Positions 46,737 to 56,133 of a stretch of 64,000 nt of DNA are shown piece by piece. This stretch comes from Oceanicola sp. D3 (GTDB lineage: Bacteria; Pseudomonadota; Alphaproteobacteria; Rhodobacterales; Rhodobacteraceae). Numbering within the stretch: position 1 is the first letter of the stretch; every line of letters begins with the position of its first letter. Made by a program: the position numbers and the translations under genes. The notes beneath the pieces were generated by a model, which was not told the origin of the DNA, did no database searches, and saw nothing but the letters and a program-made list of their open reading frames with translations. Location of the stretch: the NCBI RefSeq assembly GCF_006351965.1, contig NZ_CP040932.1, positions 2,604,001-2,668,000 of the forward strand. The letters run 5' to 3'.

Positions 46737-47693
46737 ATGACCCAAGATACTGAAACCACTCGCCGCGCCCGCTGGCGCGTGACACTCGACGCACATGGCG
46801 CCGAGCACGGCGTCCACCTGCGTTTGGGCGACGATCACGGCGCGCTGTTCACCGAGGATGGCGAAACCCTCCTCGTGACCTTCGAGATGGCCGAGACAAT
46901 CCGCGATGAAGGACAGGGCGGCCTGCCCTATGGCCTCCAGATCGCCGGGCGCGACGGCTGCTCCCAGCTCTGCCTCTACTCCGAGACAGACGGGTTCTTC
47001 CGCGCTCAGGAGGTGTTTGACTACTTCGACGGTTTGATCGACGAAGGCTTCTTCGACGAGTTCGATCGCGTGGTCTTCTATGGCTGCGGCCCCTGCGGCT
47101 ATGCAGCGGCCGCCTTTTCGGTCGCCGCCCCCTTCTCGACCTCGGTGCTCCTGCGCCCGCTGGCCACGCTGGACCCGGCCCGCACCGAATGGGAAAGCCG
47201 CTACCCCGAGATGAGGCGCACCGATTTCACCTCGCGCTACGGCTACGCACCCGACATGCTCGAAGCCGCCGAAAGCGCCTTTGTCATCTACAACCCCGAC
47301 TTTGCCCGTGATGCAATGCACGCCTCACTCTTCGAGGCCCCCAACATCCACAAGCTCCGCACCCGCTGGCTGAGCAACAAGCTCGATACCGAGCTGGATG
47401 ATATGGGCGTGCTCGAACCCCTGCTGCGCGCCGCCCTGCGGGGCAAGCTGACCCCCGCCGGCTTTGCCCGCCTCTGGCGCGACCGGCACCGTCACGGGCC
47501 GTGGCTGCGCCGCCTTGTCACCGGGCTCGACGCCGCCGAGCGGCCTTGGCTCACCGGCATCGCCGCCCGCGCCGCGCTTGCGCGCTTCGACTGGCCCCGC
47601 CTGCGCAACGCCCATGAGGCCGCCAAGGCCGCCCTGCGGGAAGAGGGCCGCAGCCTGCCTGAGCCGCTGAAACGAAAAGAGGCCGCCGAATAA
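46737..47693 (+). CDS. Conserved roseobacter hypothetical protein
   Basis: Protein of 318 residues. A central motif DRVVFYGCGPCGYAAAAFSVAA looks like an alpha/beta nucleophile-elbow or nucleotide loop, followed by STSVLLRPLATLDPARTEW and RRTDFTSRYGYAPDMLEAAESAFVIYNP. Relatives are sometimes labelled phosphoadenosine phosphosulfate reductase, which I see no evidence for. A helical C-terminus follows. No membrane segments. The ATG at 46737 has a poor ribosome site. A terminator follows. Confidence 0.75.
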   Translation: MTQDTETTRRARWRVTLDAHGAEHGVHLRLGDDHGALFTEDGETLLVTFEMAETIRDEGQGGLPYGLQIAGRDGCSQLCLYSETDGFFRAQEVFDYFDGLIDEGFFDEFDRVVFYGCGPCGYAAAAFSVAAPFSTSVLLRPLATLDPARTEWESRYPEMRRTDFTSRYGYAPDMLEAAESAFVIYNPDFARDAMHASLFEAPNIHKLRTRWLSNKLDTELDDMGVLEPLLRAALRGKLTPAGFARLWRDRHRHGPWLRRLVTGLDAAERPWLTGIAARAALARFDWPRLRNAHEAAKAALREEGRSLPEPLKRKEAAE

Positions 47694-47734
47694 ACGGCAG
47701 CCCCTCTTGCATCCGTCCCATCCGGAACGTGCCT

Positions 47735-47764
47735 CCCCGCCCTGCGGCGGGGCCTATCTTTTCG
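47735..47764 (+). terminator. Rho-independent terminator
   Basis: CCCCGCC-CTGC-GGCGGGG followed by CCTATCTTTTC, 42 bases after the stop at 47693. A second GC hairpin (47766-47783) lies on the far side and could serve the convergent DUF1127 gene. Confidence 0.75.
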
Positions 47765-47795
47765 TGGGGCGCGCTTGCGCCCCGCGGCGACGTAT

Positions 47796-48023
47796 TCAGA
47801 CGTAGTAGATGTCCCGGAACACGTGGCGCACGATATCTTCGCGCTTCAGGCCACGGGCGGCGAGTTCTTCGTCGCTCATCGCGCTCAGGCGCGACACGGC
47901 TTTCATGCGCGGGTTTGCCTCGGCCAAGGACACGAGAGCGGAAAGAACCCGGTCAAACCCGGCTCCCACGCGCGCCATGAAGCTGGGGCGGGAATATTGA
48001 ACGTCGGTTGCTTGCGTTGCCAT
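47796..48023 (-). CDS. DUF1127 small protein
   Basis: Protein of 75 residues. The C-terminus has the DUF1127 pattern MSDEELAARGLKREDIVRHVF; a helix with Arg and Ala precedes it (GFDRVLSALVSLAEANPRM). Such proteins are abundant in alphaproteobacteria and some act as RNA-binding regulators of phosphate, stress or motility genes. AGGAGG precedes the ATG at 48023. No partner RNA is evident next to it. Confidence 0.88.
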   Translation of the reverse strand: MATQATDVQYSRPSFMARVGAGFDRVLSALVSLAEANPRMKAVSRLSAMSDEELAARGLKREDIVRHVFRDIYYV

Positions 48024-48183
48024 CTGGAAACCTCCTGGAACTGCTTTTCTCATCGGCTTCCTCCCTTGCCATGCAACATAAGCCCTCAAGTGCCTGATCC
48101 ACCACAGACAATCCCGCATGCCCGGGTTGCGCGTGCTGCAATGCAGAGAATTTTCAGAATTTACGCCGCACCTGCGAGGAGAG

Positions 48184-48801
48184 CTATTGAGGCGGCGCCT
48201 TGAATATCTCAACGACCCGGTAAATATCCGGCGCCTGCCCTGCGCCGCCAGAGCCCAGGAACAGAGAGATGCCAAACTCCGGCAAGTAATCCAAAAACTC
48301 GACCTGCGCGGCCTTGTCCTCGTAGGCATAGGTCAACCGCACCGGAATAACCTCTACCGCGCAGTCGCCATAAAGCACCCGGCGCCGCAGCGAGGTTTCG
48401 ATCACCACCGAGAGTGACCGCTCCGCGCCACCTGCATCCCGCTCGGTGCCGCCAAGCTCCACCCGCCGCCCCTCGGCCACCGGGAAGGCCCTGCCCGGCT
48501 CCTCGAGCTGAGTGGTCACCACCGTGTCCTCCACCGGCGCGCCGTTTTCCAACGCGTGGGTCTCACGCACCAGCAAGCCGCCCGCCGAGCGCAGGAAAAA
48601 GCCGGTGTTGTCATCAAAAAGCGTGGTCTCCGTCACCTCACCCGGCGCTGGCCCCGGGCGAAAGACGGTGACGCCGCCGCTGTCGTCCCGCATGGCAATG
48701 CCGCCCGCCAGATCACCCGGCTTCGGGCATGCCGCCAAGGCGGGCGCAGCCAGCAAAAACAGCGCGGCTTGAAGCGCAGAAAATCGCGTCGCAAAACCCA
48801 T
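48184..48801 (-). CDS. Exported hypothetical protein
   Basis: Protein of 205 residues with a signal peptide (MGFATRFSALQAALFLLAAPALAA) and a mature chain starting CPKPGDLAGGIAMRDDSG. The C-terminus VLYGDCAVEVIPVRLTYAYED suggests a beta sandwich, with two cysteines that may pair. GGGGGAT precedes the ATG. No family recognised. It is divergent from the 48904 gene. Confidence 0.7.
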   Translation of the reverse strand: MGFATRFSALQAALFLLAAPALAACPKPGDLAGGIAMRDDSGGVTVFRPGPAPGEVTETTLFDDNTGFFLRSAGGLLVRETHALENGAPVEDTVVTTQLEEPGRAFPVAEGRRVELGGTERDAGGAERSLSVVIETSLRRRVLYGDCAVEVIPVRLTYAYEDKAAQVEFLDYLPEFGISLFLGSGGAGQAPDIYRVVEIFKAPPQ

Positions 48802-48903
48802 CTGAGATCATCCCCCGGCAGAAGTGTTACCTAAACCCTACTCCGCCGATTCCAGATGACCAAGCCACAAGGAATTCTTCATCGTTTTGTGCTAAGGTGC
48901 GGC

Positions 48904-49101
48904 ATGTCAAAACCGGATGACCCTTCAGATCCCCAAAACCGCACAAAGGGCGATGGCCCAAGTGTCGTTTACCTGCGCATGCCGGGGCTTTCCCGGCTGC
49001 CGCCCGATGAGTGGTTTGAGGACGAAGAAGGCGAAGCCGAGATGCTTCGCGTCGAGGAAGAGCGCCTCGCGCGGCTCCGCACCCGCAGCTCACGCGGCTG
49101 A
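48904..49101 (+). CDS. Small acidic hypothetical protein
   Basis: Protein of 65 residues: VVYLRMPGLSRLPPDEWFEDE is followed by an acidic helix (AEMLRVEEERLARLR). AAGG five bases before the ATG favours this start over an in-frame ATG at 48856. Short, so less certain; the conserved-looking MPGLSRLPPDEW segment suggests a real gene. Confidence 0.55.
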   Translation: MSKPDDPSDPQNRTKGDGPSVVYLRMPGLSRLPPDEWFEDEEGEAEMLRVEEERLARLRTRSSRG

Positions 49102-49168
49102 CCCACCTCACAAGAACCGCACTCACAAGAACAGCAGTATTTTCGCTTAAGCACGCGCCTTCCCGGCT

Positions 49169-49606
49169 TTACGCTTGGGAGGCTTCCGCCTGCCGTGAGA
49201 GTCCGGCGGCAAGCCGTGCGCGGGCGGCACGGCGCTGGCCACCGTGGAGGTTGCGAATGCGGCCCAGCCGCCGCAGGTTGCGCGCCGTTGTATGGCGTAG
49301 CGGGTGCATCATGGCCCGCCAAATCTCATCGGGCCGCCGCCCGCTGATCGCCAGCATCGCACCCGCAATGGCCGCCGCCGAAAATGCGGTGCTCTTTTCC
49401 ACGAACATCCGCTGAACCTCATCGCGTCCGCGCGGCTCCAGCCCCGAAAACCCCATCACCCGGTGCGAGATCACAGAGTGGCTCTCGGCCACAAGCCATG
49501 CCGCCTGAAGCCCGGTTGCCCAAACCTCAAGCGCCAACCGCTCGGGCCTGACCTGTGAAAGCGCGGGCCATTGCGAGGCGTCGGGAGCATAAAAATTGGG
49601 GTACAC
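49169..49606 (-). CDS. Hypothetical helical protein, phasin-like
   Basis: Protein of 145 residues beginning at GTG 49606 (GGAGA upstream). The helical core RLALEVWATGLQAAWLVAESHSVISHRV, taken in parts (LALEVWATGLQAAWL and SHRVMGFSGLEPRG), resembles the N-terminus of its neighbour and phasin-type granule proteins. The C-terminus is very basic (RNLRRLGRIRNLHGG, RRAARARLAAG). It lies 95 bases after the Ala/Lys/Pro-rich gene on the same strand; the two may work together at DNA or storage granules. This is inference. Confidence 0.6.
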   Translation of the reverse strand: MYPNFYAPDASQWPALSQVRPERLALEVWATGLQAAWLVAESHSVISHRVMGFSGLEPRGRDEVQRMFVEKSTAFSAAAIAGAMLAISGRRPDEIWRAMMHPLRHTTARNLRRLGRIRNLHGGQRRAARARLAAGLSRQAEASQA

Positions 49607-49700
49607 GGCAGGTCTCCGGGGGTTCGAAGGCCCGCCAATCGGGCCCTCGTCGTTTGCTTGGGGTCAGAGCCTTGCTCTGCCCGCCCGCCGAAATCCGGCC

Positions 49701-50732
49701 TCAGCGCGGCTCAAAGTCCGGCGCGAGAGAGATCTTGGGTTTGCCGCTCGTCCGCTGCGCAGGTTTCTGCTCGGCTTCGGAGGTTTCGGCCTTCGGTTCC
49801 GCCGCAATTGCCGCAGCCTTAGGAGCCTCATCAACCTTGGCCTCCGGCTTCGGCGCCTCGGCTTTCACCGCGGGTGCAGCCTTCGGGGCTTCGGCTTTCA
49901 CCTCGGGCGCAGGCTTCGGTGCTTCCGCCTTCACCTCGGGTGCGGGCTTCGGCGCTTCCGCCTTCACTTCGGGCGTGGGCTTGGGGGCCTCGGCCTTCAC
50001 TTCAGGCGCAGGCTTTGCAGCTTCGGCGTTCGCGGCGGGCTTGGCCTTTGCAGCCACTGCCTTGGCAGGCGCCTTCCGAGCAGCGGGCTTGCGCTTTGCA
50101 GCGGGTTTGGGGGCCGCCTTGGTAGCAGGCTTCGGTGCAGCCTCAGCCGCCTTCGGCTCGGGCTTGGCCGTCGTCTTTGCACTCGCCGGTTTCGGCGCAG
50201 CGGGCTTCGCCGTGGCCGGTTTCGGCGTCGCGGTCTTTGCTGTTGCAGCCTTCGTTGCCGCAGGTTTCGCGGCGGGAGCCTTCGCGGTGCCAGTCTTGGC
50301 AGCTGCCGTCTTCGCCGGTGCGGTCTTTGCTGCAGGGGCCTTCGCCGGTGCCGTCTTTGCCGTTGCTTTCTTCGCCGCAGGCTTTCTGGCAGGCGCGGCC
50401 TTCGCCGCAGGCTTTTTCGCGGCGGGCGTCTTGGGCGCAGTCTTGGCTGCAGCCTCCCCGCCCAACTGCACCACTTCGCCCTTGGCCTTTGCCGCCGGGG
50501 CCGCTTTTGCCTTAGCCGCAGGTTTCGCCTTGGCCGCCGGCTTAGCCTTGGCAGCAGGCTTCGGCTTTTGCGTCACCCCAAAGGGCCCGGCCAGAAGCTC
50601 CGCCGGGCTGCCCGGCCAGAAATCCATCATGCCAAAGCTCGCCCGCGCGATATCAACCTGCGTCTCCACCATCGAGCTCCAGAGCACAACGCCGTTGCGC
50701 CACATGTCGATTGCAGTGATTGCATGCCTCAT
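49701..50732 (-). CDS. Ala/Lys/Pro-rich histone-H1-like protein
   Basis: Protein of 343 residues. A 55-residue N-terminal head (ITAIDMWRNGVVLWSSMVETQ, in parts; then ASFGMMDFWPGSPAELL) is hydrophobic-helical. The remaining residues are low-complexity: AAKAKP, KTAPAKAPAAK, then five EVKAEAPKPAP units around residues 245-300. The basic middle resembles eukaryotic H1 tails, as in PhaM/PhaF-type or AlgP-like proteins that bind DNA, polyphosphate or storage granules. GAGG precedes the ATG. The repeated region makes length changes likely. It could also be an envelope linker. Confidence 0.7.
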   Translation of the reverse strand: MRHAITAIDMWRNGVVLWSSMVETQVDIARASFGMMDFWPGSPAELLAGPFGVTQKPKPAAKAKPAAKAKPAAKAKAAPAAKAKGEVVQLGGEAAAKTAPKTPAAKKPAAKAAPARKPAAKKATAKTAPAKAPAAKTAPAKTAAAKTGTAKAPAAKPAATKAATAKTATPKPATAKPAAPKPASAKTTAKPEPKAAEAAPKPATKAAPKPAAKRKPAARKAPAKAVAAKAKPAANAEAAKPAPEVKAEAPKPTPEVKAEAPKPAPEVKAEAPKPAPEVKAEAPKAAPAVKAEAPKPEAKVDEAPKAAAIAAEPKAETSEAEQKPAQRTSGKPKISLAPDFEPR

Positions 50733-51105
50733 CGGTCTATCCTCTTTGTCCTTTCCTCTCGGGGCCTTGTGCCCCGAAAGATCGGTTGTTCCACTTTCTC
50801 GTCGGCAAGCCTGCGATGCAGACCGCCCGAAACCTGCCGTGTGCGGGAGGCTTCCCTCGCGTCCAACCTATGCGATTGCTGCACCCGCGAAAAGGCTCCA
50901 TCTGGTCGCAGGGGCTCATATTTTTCCTTTTTTGCATGGTTAAGGCACCAATGCCCAAGCATGAAGCACCCCGAGAATGCCGCGTTGCAGCAAAAATCCG
51001 GGCGCACCCCGCCGCCCGCCTCCTCGGTGAGCTTGTCAAATCAACGGCTTACGCACATAGTGCCCGCATTGCCTTGCCGCCTTGCGCGCCAAATATGTTG
51101 ATGCG
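50733..51105. other. Intergenic stretch of 373 bases without a gene
   Basis: Divergent region between the Ala/Lys/Pro-rich gene and 51106. It holds the two promoters and an AT-richer patch near 50921-50945 (ATTTTTCCTTTTTTGC). I see no convincing small gene, tRNA or strong hairpin. Confidence 0.5.
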
Positions 51106-51510
51106 ATGAATATTTCCCGTCTTCTGCCCGCCGCAGCGCTCGTGCTCCTCGCCCTTGCGCTCGGCTGGTTCACCCTTCGGCCCGATCCGCTTGAACAGGC
51201 GGCACTCGCCTTCGGCCTGCCCGCGGGCGCTGATGCCAGTGGCGAGCCCGAAGAAACCGCCGCCGATGGGGCCATGCTGCGCAGCCTCACGGTGCCCTTC
51301 ACCACCCCGCCCGGACGCTACACGGAACTGCCAGATCTGATAACCGTCATCGGCCAGCGCTGCGCCGAGCTGGGCCACGCGCCCGAACCGGGCCGCACCG
51401 ACGACTGGCCCGTGCTGCTCTGCCGACTCGACGGCGAGGTGCTTCTCGGCGGGCGCGGCACCTGCACCGACGAGGGCTGCCGCGCTGCCCTCATCTTCTC
51501 CCAATCCTGA
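51106..51510 (+). CDS. Membrane-anchored hypothetical protein
   Basis: Protein of 134 residues. One N-terminal hydrophobic segment (LLPAAALVLLALALGWFTL) acts as signal or anchor, followed by a small periplasmic domain with four cysteines (GQRCAELG, LLCRLDGEV, GTCTDEGCRAAL). The ATG at 51106 lacks a clear ribosome site. It lies 10 bases before the next gene and is likely co-transcribed. No family recognised. Confidence 0.65.
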   Translation: MNISRLLPAAALVLLALALGWFTLRPDPLEQAALAFGLPAGADASGEPEETAADGAMLRSLTVPFTTPPGRYTELPDLITVIGQRCAELGHAPEPGRTDDWPVLLCRLDGEVLLGGRGTCTDEGCRAALIFSQS

Positions 51511-51520
51511 GTGAACCGTC

Positions 51521-52276
51521 ATGACCGACCGCGCCGATATACACCCCGACGCCAACGGCTTCCGGCGTCTCTCCTACACCTGCCGCTGTGGCTGGATCGA
51601 CTGGGGTCACGCCAATGGCACCGGGGCGGCGGGCCTGCTCACCCGCCTGAAGGCAGGCCACAACGACTGGCCAGCCAACTCCAGCTCCAACATCTATCTC
51701 AACAGCTCGCCCGCCTTCCTCGTCAGCTACACCCAGCGGATGGGCAACCGGCACATCCAGTTGCCGCTGAACACTCGCCAATGGATCGTCAAACGCGGCC
51801 TCTCCTCTGCGATGCTGGTGCATGTCGCCTACACCATCTTCCTCTCCGAATCGCTCGCCTTTGAGAGCTACCAGAACCGCTGGGTCTGGCGCGTGCTCAC
51901 CGATTCCGGCTTCTCGGCCGAAGATCTCGTGTCCAACATGGTCGGCTTCTACCGCGCCCTGCACGGCAAAAGTGAAGCCGATATGCGCGCGCTCTGCGGC
52001 GATGTCGGCGAGGCCGAGAGCCTTGCGATCTGGGACAGCCAGGTGCCCAACGGCCTCGGCGCGATCAAGAACCGCACCACCCAGCCGATTTACTTCAGCT
52101 CCTCCGCCTGCCCCGGCTCGCAATCCTTGCCGACCGAGTTCCGCTCGCTCCAGCTCAGCCCGCACGGGATGAACTGGGTCCAGCCCCGGGGCACCTCCGT
52201 GCCGCTCGGCATCGCCGCCTCCTGGCTGCGCTACACCTACGACAGCACCGGCGATTTCCGCATTTCGCTCAACTGA
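51521..52276 (+). CDS. Unrecognised conserved-looking protein
   Basis: Protein of 251 residues, no signal peptide or membrane segment. The N-terminus [17 protein letters not shown] has a CxC and a histidine; later segments [20 protein letters not shown] and [19 protein letters not shown] look structured, and [20 protein letters not shown] continues the helical part. It ends in a beta-like [17 protein letters not shown] cannot assign it. It may form a unit with the membrane-anchored gene 10 bases upstream. pyrC follows after 52 bases. Confidence 0.65.
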   Translation: MTDRADIHPDANGFRRLSYTCRCGWIDWGHANGTGAAGLLTRLKAGHNDWPANSSSNIYLNSSPAFLVSYTQRMGNRHIQLPLNTRQWIVKRGLSSAMLVHVAYTIFLSESLAFESYQNRWVWRVLTDSGFSAEDLVSNMVGFYRALHGKSEADMRALCGDVGEAESLAIWDSQVPNGLGAIKNRTTQPIYFSSSACPGSQSLPTEFRSLQLSPHGMNWVQPRGTSVPLGIAASWLRYTYDSTGDFRISLN

Positions 52277-52328
52277 GCCAACCCGCGCGCCTCTGGTGCC
52301 CGTGCCCCGTCCGCGCTATGCCTGCGCC

Positions 52329-53378
52329 ATGACTAAGCGCCTCACGATCCGCCGCCCCGACGACTGGCACCTGCATCTGCGCGATGGCGCGATGCTCAAA
52401 GCCGTGCTCCCCGAAACCGTCTCCCATTTCTCGCGCGCCATCATCATGCCCAACCTCGTGCCCCCCGTGGTCACGATGGCCGATGCCATGGCCTACCGCG
52501 AGCGCATCCTCGCCGCTGCGCCCGGCGTTGGCCTCTTCGAGCCACTGATGACACTCTACTTGACCGAAGAGACAGACCCTGAAGATGTGGCAGCCGCCCA
52601 TGCCACAGGGCTGGTCAAGGCGGTAAAGCTCTATCCGGCGGGCGCCACCACCAACTCCGCCTCCGGCGTGCGCGACTTCGACAAGGTGCGCCCGGTGCTG
52701 GAAAAGATGGCCGAGATCGGCATGCCGCTCTGCATGCACGGCGAGGTCACCACCCACGACGTCGACATCTTCGACCGTGAGGCAGTTTTCATCGACACTG
52801 TGCTCGACCCGCTGCGCCGCGCCACCCCGGGCCTGCGAGTGGTGATGGAGCATATCACCACCGCCGATGCCGCCGCCTATCTGCGCGATGGTGGCGATGA
52901 TCTGGGCGCCACGATCACCACGCACCACATGATGATCAACCGCAACCACATGCTCGTTGGCGGCATCCGCCCGCACTATTACTGCCTGCCGGTGGTCAAG
53001 CGCGAAAAGCACCGCGAGGCGCTGGCCGAACTGGCCACATCGGGCTTCGAGCGCTGCTTCCTCGGCACCGACAGCGCCCCCCACCTCGCCACCGACAAGG
53101 AAAGCCCCTGCGGTTGCGCCGGTGTGTTTTCCGCCCCCGTCACCATGAGCTGCCTTGCCGAGCTCTTCGAGGAGGCCAGGGCGCTCGACAAGCTCGAAGG
53201 CTTCACCTCGCGCAACGGCCCCGCCTTCTACCGCCTGCCCGCCAATGAAGCGTCGATCACGCTGGCCAAGGGCGACGAGCCCCTCACCTTCGCCCCGCAG
53301 ATCGAAACCGAAAACGGCCCCGTCGTGGTCTTTGATCCGGGCCGCCCGCTGCACTGGCAGGTGGAGGACGAGCTCTGA
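52329..53378 (+). CDS. pyrC: Dihydroorotase
   Basis: Zinc enzyme of 349 residues for pyrimidine synthesis, PyrC type I of E. coli class. The metal ligands are His14 and His16 ([10 protein letters not shown]), the carboxylated lysine in [15 protein letters not shown], His in PLCMHGEV and MEHITTADA, and Asp in FLGTDSAPH. The ATG at 52329 gives the family N-terminus; no ribosome site is evident. It is 85 bases from pyrE and likely co-transcribed with it. Confidence 0.96.
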   Translation: MTKRLTIRRPDDWHLHLRDGAMLKAVLPETVSHFSRAIIMPNLVPPVVTMADAMAYRERILAAAPGVGLFEPLMTLYLTEETDPEDVAAAHATGLVKAVKLYPAGATTNSASGVRDFDKVRPVLEKMAEIGMPLCMHGEVTTHDVDIFDREAVFIDTVLDPLRRATPGLRVVMEHITTADAAAYLRDGGDDLGATITTHHMMINRNHMLVGGIRPHYYCLPVVKREKHREALAELATSGFERCFLGTDSAPHLATDKESPCGCAGVFSAPVTMSCLAELFEEARALDKLEGFTSRNGPAFYRLPANEASITLAKGDEPLTFAPQIETENGPVVVFDPGRPLHWQVEDEL

Positions 53379-53463
53379 ACGCCCGCCCTGCCCCTCGCGT
53401 CGCGTGGGTTGCAGGCGTGGCCTTATGGATATTTATGAGCAAGACAATGACAGGAGCCGCGCC

Positions 53464-54141
53464 ATGATCCCCACCTCACATCCAGACGACGCCACCATCG
53501 CCCGCATCGCCGCCGGGATGTTGCTGGAAATCGAGGCGGTGCACTTCAACCAGCGCGAGCCCTTCACCTATTCCTCCGGCCTCAAGGGGCCGACCTATAT
53601 CGACTGCCGCAAGCTCATCAGCTTCCCACGCATCCGCTCCACGTTGATGGATTTCCTCGTGGTGAAGGTCATGCGCGACGCGGGCTTTGAGGCCTTCGAC
53701 AACATCGCCGGCGGCGAGACTGCTGGGATTCCCTTCGCCGCCTTCGTGGCCGACCGGATGGCCCTGCCCATGAGCTACGTGCGCAAGAAGCCAAAGGGCT
53801 ATGGCCGCAACGCCCGGATCGAGGGCGCGATGACCGAGGGCGAGCGGGTGCTGCTGGTGGAGGATCTCACCACCGATGGCGGCTCCAAGATCTCCTTCGT
53901 CGATGCCATCCGCGAAACCGGCGCCACCTGCGCGCACACGGCGGTGATCTTCTACTACGGGATCTTCCCAGAAACCGAGAAGACGCTGGGCGATCACGGC
54001 GTGACCCTGCACCACCTCTGCACCTGGTGGGATGTGCTGGCCGTCGCCCGCGAGCGCGGCACTTTTGACGCCGAAACGCTGGACGGGGTGGAAGCCTTTT
54101 TGAACGACCCGGCCAAATGGCGCGAAGATAACGCTGGGTAA
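53464..54141 (+). CDS. pyrE: Orotate phosphoribosyltransferase
   Basis: Protein of 225 residues that joins orotate and PRPP. The PRPP-binding motif is [14 protein letters not shown], with [21 protein letters not shown] and [17 protein letters not shown] before it (catalytic loop lysines). AGGAG precedes the ATG at 53464. Consecutive pathway partner of pyrC. dnaB follows after a 232-base gap. Confidence 0.96.
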   Translation: MIPTSHPDDATIARIAAGMLLEIEAVHFNQREPFTYSSGLKGPTYIDCRKLISFPRIRSTLMDFLVVKVMRDAGFEAFDNIAGGETAGIPFAAFVADRMALPMSYVRKKPKGYGRNARIEGAMTEGERVLLVEDLTTDGGSKISFVDAIRETGATCAHTAVIFYYGIFPETEKTLGDHGVTLHHLCTWWDVLAVARERGTFDAETLDGVEAFLNDPAKWREDNAG

Positions 54142-54297
54142 AATCCGCGGCGGCCTGTGGAAACATGGGGATAACCGCCACAAAGAATCGCCCGCCAAGG
54201 GAACTGCCGGGTTGACCGATCGGCCCGTCCTGAAAACCTCGACTAGAATCACAACATCTGGTAGAGGTCACCGCAGGCGACCATAGGGAAACCCGAG

Positions 54298-54306
54298 TTA
54301 TCCACC
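54298..54306 (+). promoter_or_regulatory. DnaA-box-like site before dnaB
   Basis: TTATCCACC differs from the TTATCCACA consensus by the last base, 68 bases before the dnaB ATG. A related TGTGGAAAC lies at 54156. Single sites of this kind occur by chance, so the link to DnaA control is tentative. Confidence 0.3.
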
Positions 54307-54373
54307 GAGTTACCAAGGCTTCCATGAGCCCGCAGCATCTGCAACAACCCGTCCCAGCAGGGGACAGATCAGC

Positions 54374-55864
54374 ATGAACGAAATTACGGCATTCCGCCCG
54401 GAAGGCGCTTCCGGCGACGCGGATCAATCACCACACAACATCGAAGCCGAGCAACAATTGCTCGGCGCGATCCTCACCAACAACGATATCTTCGACCGTA
54501 TCGCCATGGTGGTCAGCGCCGAGCATTTTTATGATCCGCTCCACGCCCGTATCTTCGAGGTCGCCGCCTCGCGGATCGCCAAGAACCTCGCCGCCACGCC
54601 CGTTTCGCTCAAGAGCTACCTTGAGGATGAGCCGGGGCTGAAAGAGGTTGGCGGTGCCGCCTATCTGGCCAAACTGGCCGGGGTGGCCGTGGCCAGCTTT
54701 GCCGCGCGTGACTACGCCCAGATCGTCTATGATCTCGCCATTCGTCGCGAGCTGATGGGGCTGGGCCGCGACATTGCCGCCAAGGCCTCCGACATCAACG
54801 TGGCCTCCGAGCCGAAAGACCAGATCGTCGAGGCCGAGCAGGCGCTCTACAAACTGTCCGAACAGGGCCGCACCGAAAGCGGCTTTCAGAGCTTCCTCAA
54901 GGCCGTCACAGACGCGGTGAACGTCGCCAATGCCGCCTACCAGCGTGAGGGCGGCCTTGCTGGCATCGCCACCGGCCTTGATGACATGGACCGCAAACTC
55001 GGCGGCCTGCACCCGTCTGACCTTTTGATCCTCGCCGGCCGACCCTCCATGGGTAAAACCTCGCTGGCCACCAACCTCGCCTTCAACATCGCCAAGGCCT
55101 ACAAGCGCGGGATGCGCCCCGATGGCACCGAGGGCGCGGTGGATGGCGGCGTTGTTGGCTTCTTCTCGCTCGAAATGAGCGCCGAACAGCTCGCCTCGCG
55201 GATTCTCTCCGAAGCCGCCGAGATCAGCAGCCACAAGATCCGTCAGGGCGATATGGACGAGGCCGAGTTCCGCCGCTTCGTCGAGGCCGCCAAGGCGCTG
55301 GAATCCTGCCCGCTCTTCATCGACGACACCGCCGCCCTGCCGATCAGCCAGGTCGCCGCCCGCGCCCGCCGCCTCAAGCGCACCCACGGGCTCGACCTGA
55401 TTATCGTCGACTACCTCCAGCTTCTGCGCGGCACCGCCGAAAACCGGGTGCAGGAGATCGGCGAAATCTCCATGGGCCTCAAGGCCATCGCCAAGGAGCT
55501 GAACATTCCGGTCATCGCGCTCTCCCAGCTCTCGCGTCAGGTGGAAAGCCGCGAAGATAAGCGCCCTCAGCTCTCCGACCTCAGGGAATCCGGCTCGATC
55601 GAGCAGGACGCCGACGTGGTGATGTTCGTCTTCCGCGAAGAATATTACGCCGAGCGCGAAAAGCCCTCCGATGACCAGCTCGACAAGATGGCCGAATGGC
55701 AAGAGCGCATGGCCCGCCTGCACGGCAAGGCCGAGGTCATCATCGGCAAGCAGCGCCACGGCCCGATCGGCACGGTCGAACTGAGCTTCGAGAGCCAGTT
55801 CACCCGCTTCGGCAACCTCGTCCAGCCATGGCAGCAGGGCGGCGGCGGCGTGGATCAGTTTTGA
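54374..55864 (+). CDS. dnaB: Replicative DNA helicase
   Basis: Protein of 496 residues with an N-terminal helical domain (SPHNIEAEQQLLGAILTN) and a RecA-like helicase domain: Walker A LAGRPSMGKTSLATNLA, GFFSLEMSAEQLASR, Walker B LDLIIVDYLQLLRG, IALSQLSRQVESREDKRP and the arginine-finger region EQDADVVMFVFREEYY. There is no intein. The ATG has a weak AGGGGA site. It unwinds DNA ahead of the fork. Confidence 0.97.
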   Translation: MNEITAFRPEGASGDADQSPHNIEAEQQLLGAILTNNDIFDRIAMVVSAEHFYDPLHARIFEVAASRIAKNLAATPVSLKSYLEDEPGLKEVGGAAYLAKLAGVAVASFAARDYAQIVYDLAIRRELMGLGRDIAAKASDINVASEPKDQIVEAEQALYKLSEQGRTESGFQSFLKAVTDAVNVANAAYQREGGLAGIATGLDDMDRKLGGLHPSDLLILAGRPSMGKTSLATNLAFNIAKAYKRGMRPDGTEGAVDGGVVGFFSLEMSAEQLASRILSEAAEISSHKIRQGDMDEAEFRRFVEAAKALESCPLFIDDTAALPISQVAARARRLKRTHGLDLIIVDYLQLLRGTAENRVQEIGEISMGLKAIAKELNIPVIALSQLSRQVESREDKRPQLSDLRESGSIEQDADVVMFVFREEYYAEREKPSDDQLDKMAEWQERMARLHGKAEVIIGKQRHGPIGTVELSFESQFTRFGNLVQPWQQGGGGVDQF

Positions 55865-55904
55865 TACCGTCGAGGTTCAGTCAAAGTTTCGCCAAATCTT
55901 GCAG

Positions 55905-55929
55905 CTACCCCCCTATATATGGGGTGTAG
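55905..55929. repeat. Palindrome with TATATAT centre after dnaB
   Basis: CTACCCCCC-TATATAT-GGGGTGTAG has 9-bp arms with one mismatch. A related CCCAATATATATGG lies at about 55964-55977. They sit in a 269-base AT-richer gap between dnaB and a convergent gene; a terminator or protein-binding role is possible. Confidence 0.5.
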
Positions 55930-56133
55930 CCTGCCGGATTTACTTGATTTTTACCTCCTGCGGCCCAATATATATGGTACGAGCAGTAGCTCACCGCTCC
56001 ACAGAGGGCGGGAACCGGCCACCCCAACGCTCTGTTTCCTTGCAGGGCAGGCTGGTATCGGCTAGAGAATCTGAGTTCCGGCTCCGGAACGTGAACGGAA
56101 AGTTGAGGCAAATGACCTTTGGTCCCGATCCCA

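Noticed and set aside
46737-47693. Phosphoadenosine phosphosulfate reductase
   Set aside because: Relatives carry this label, but the P-loop and ECGLH motif of PAPS reductases are absent.
50733-51105. Short open frames in the intergenic region
   Set aside because: None has a ribosome site or protein-like composition; overlapping frames on both strands are equally open.
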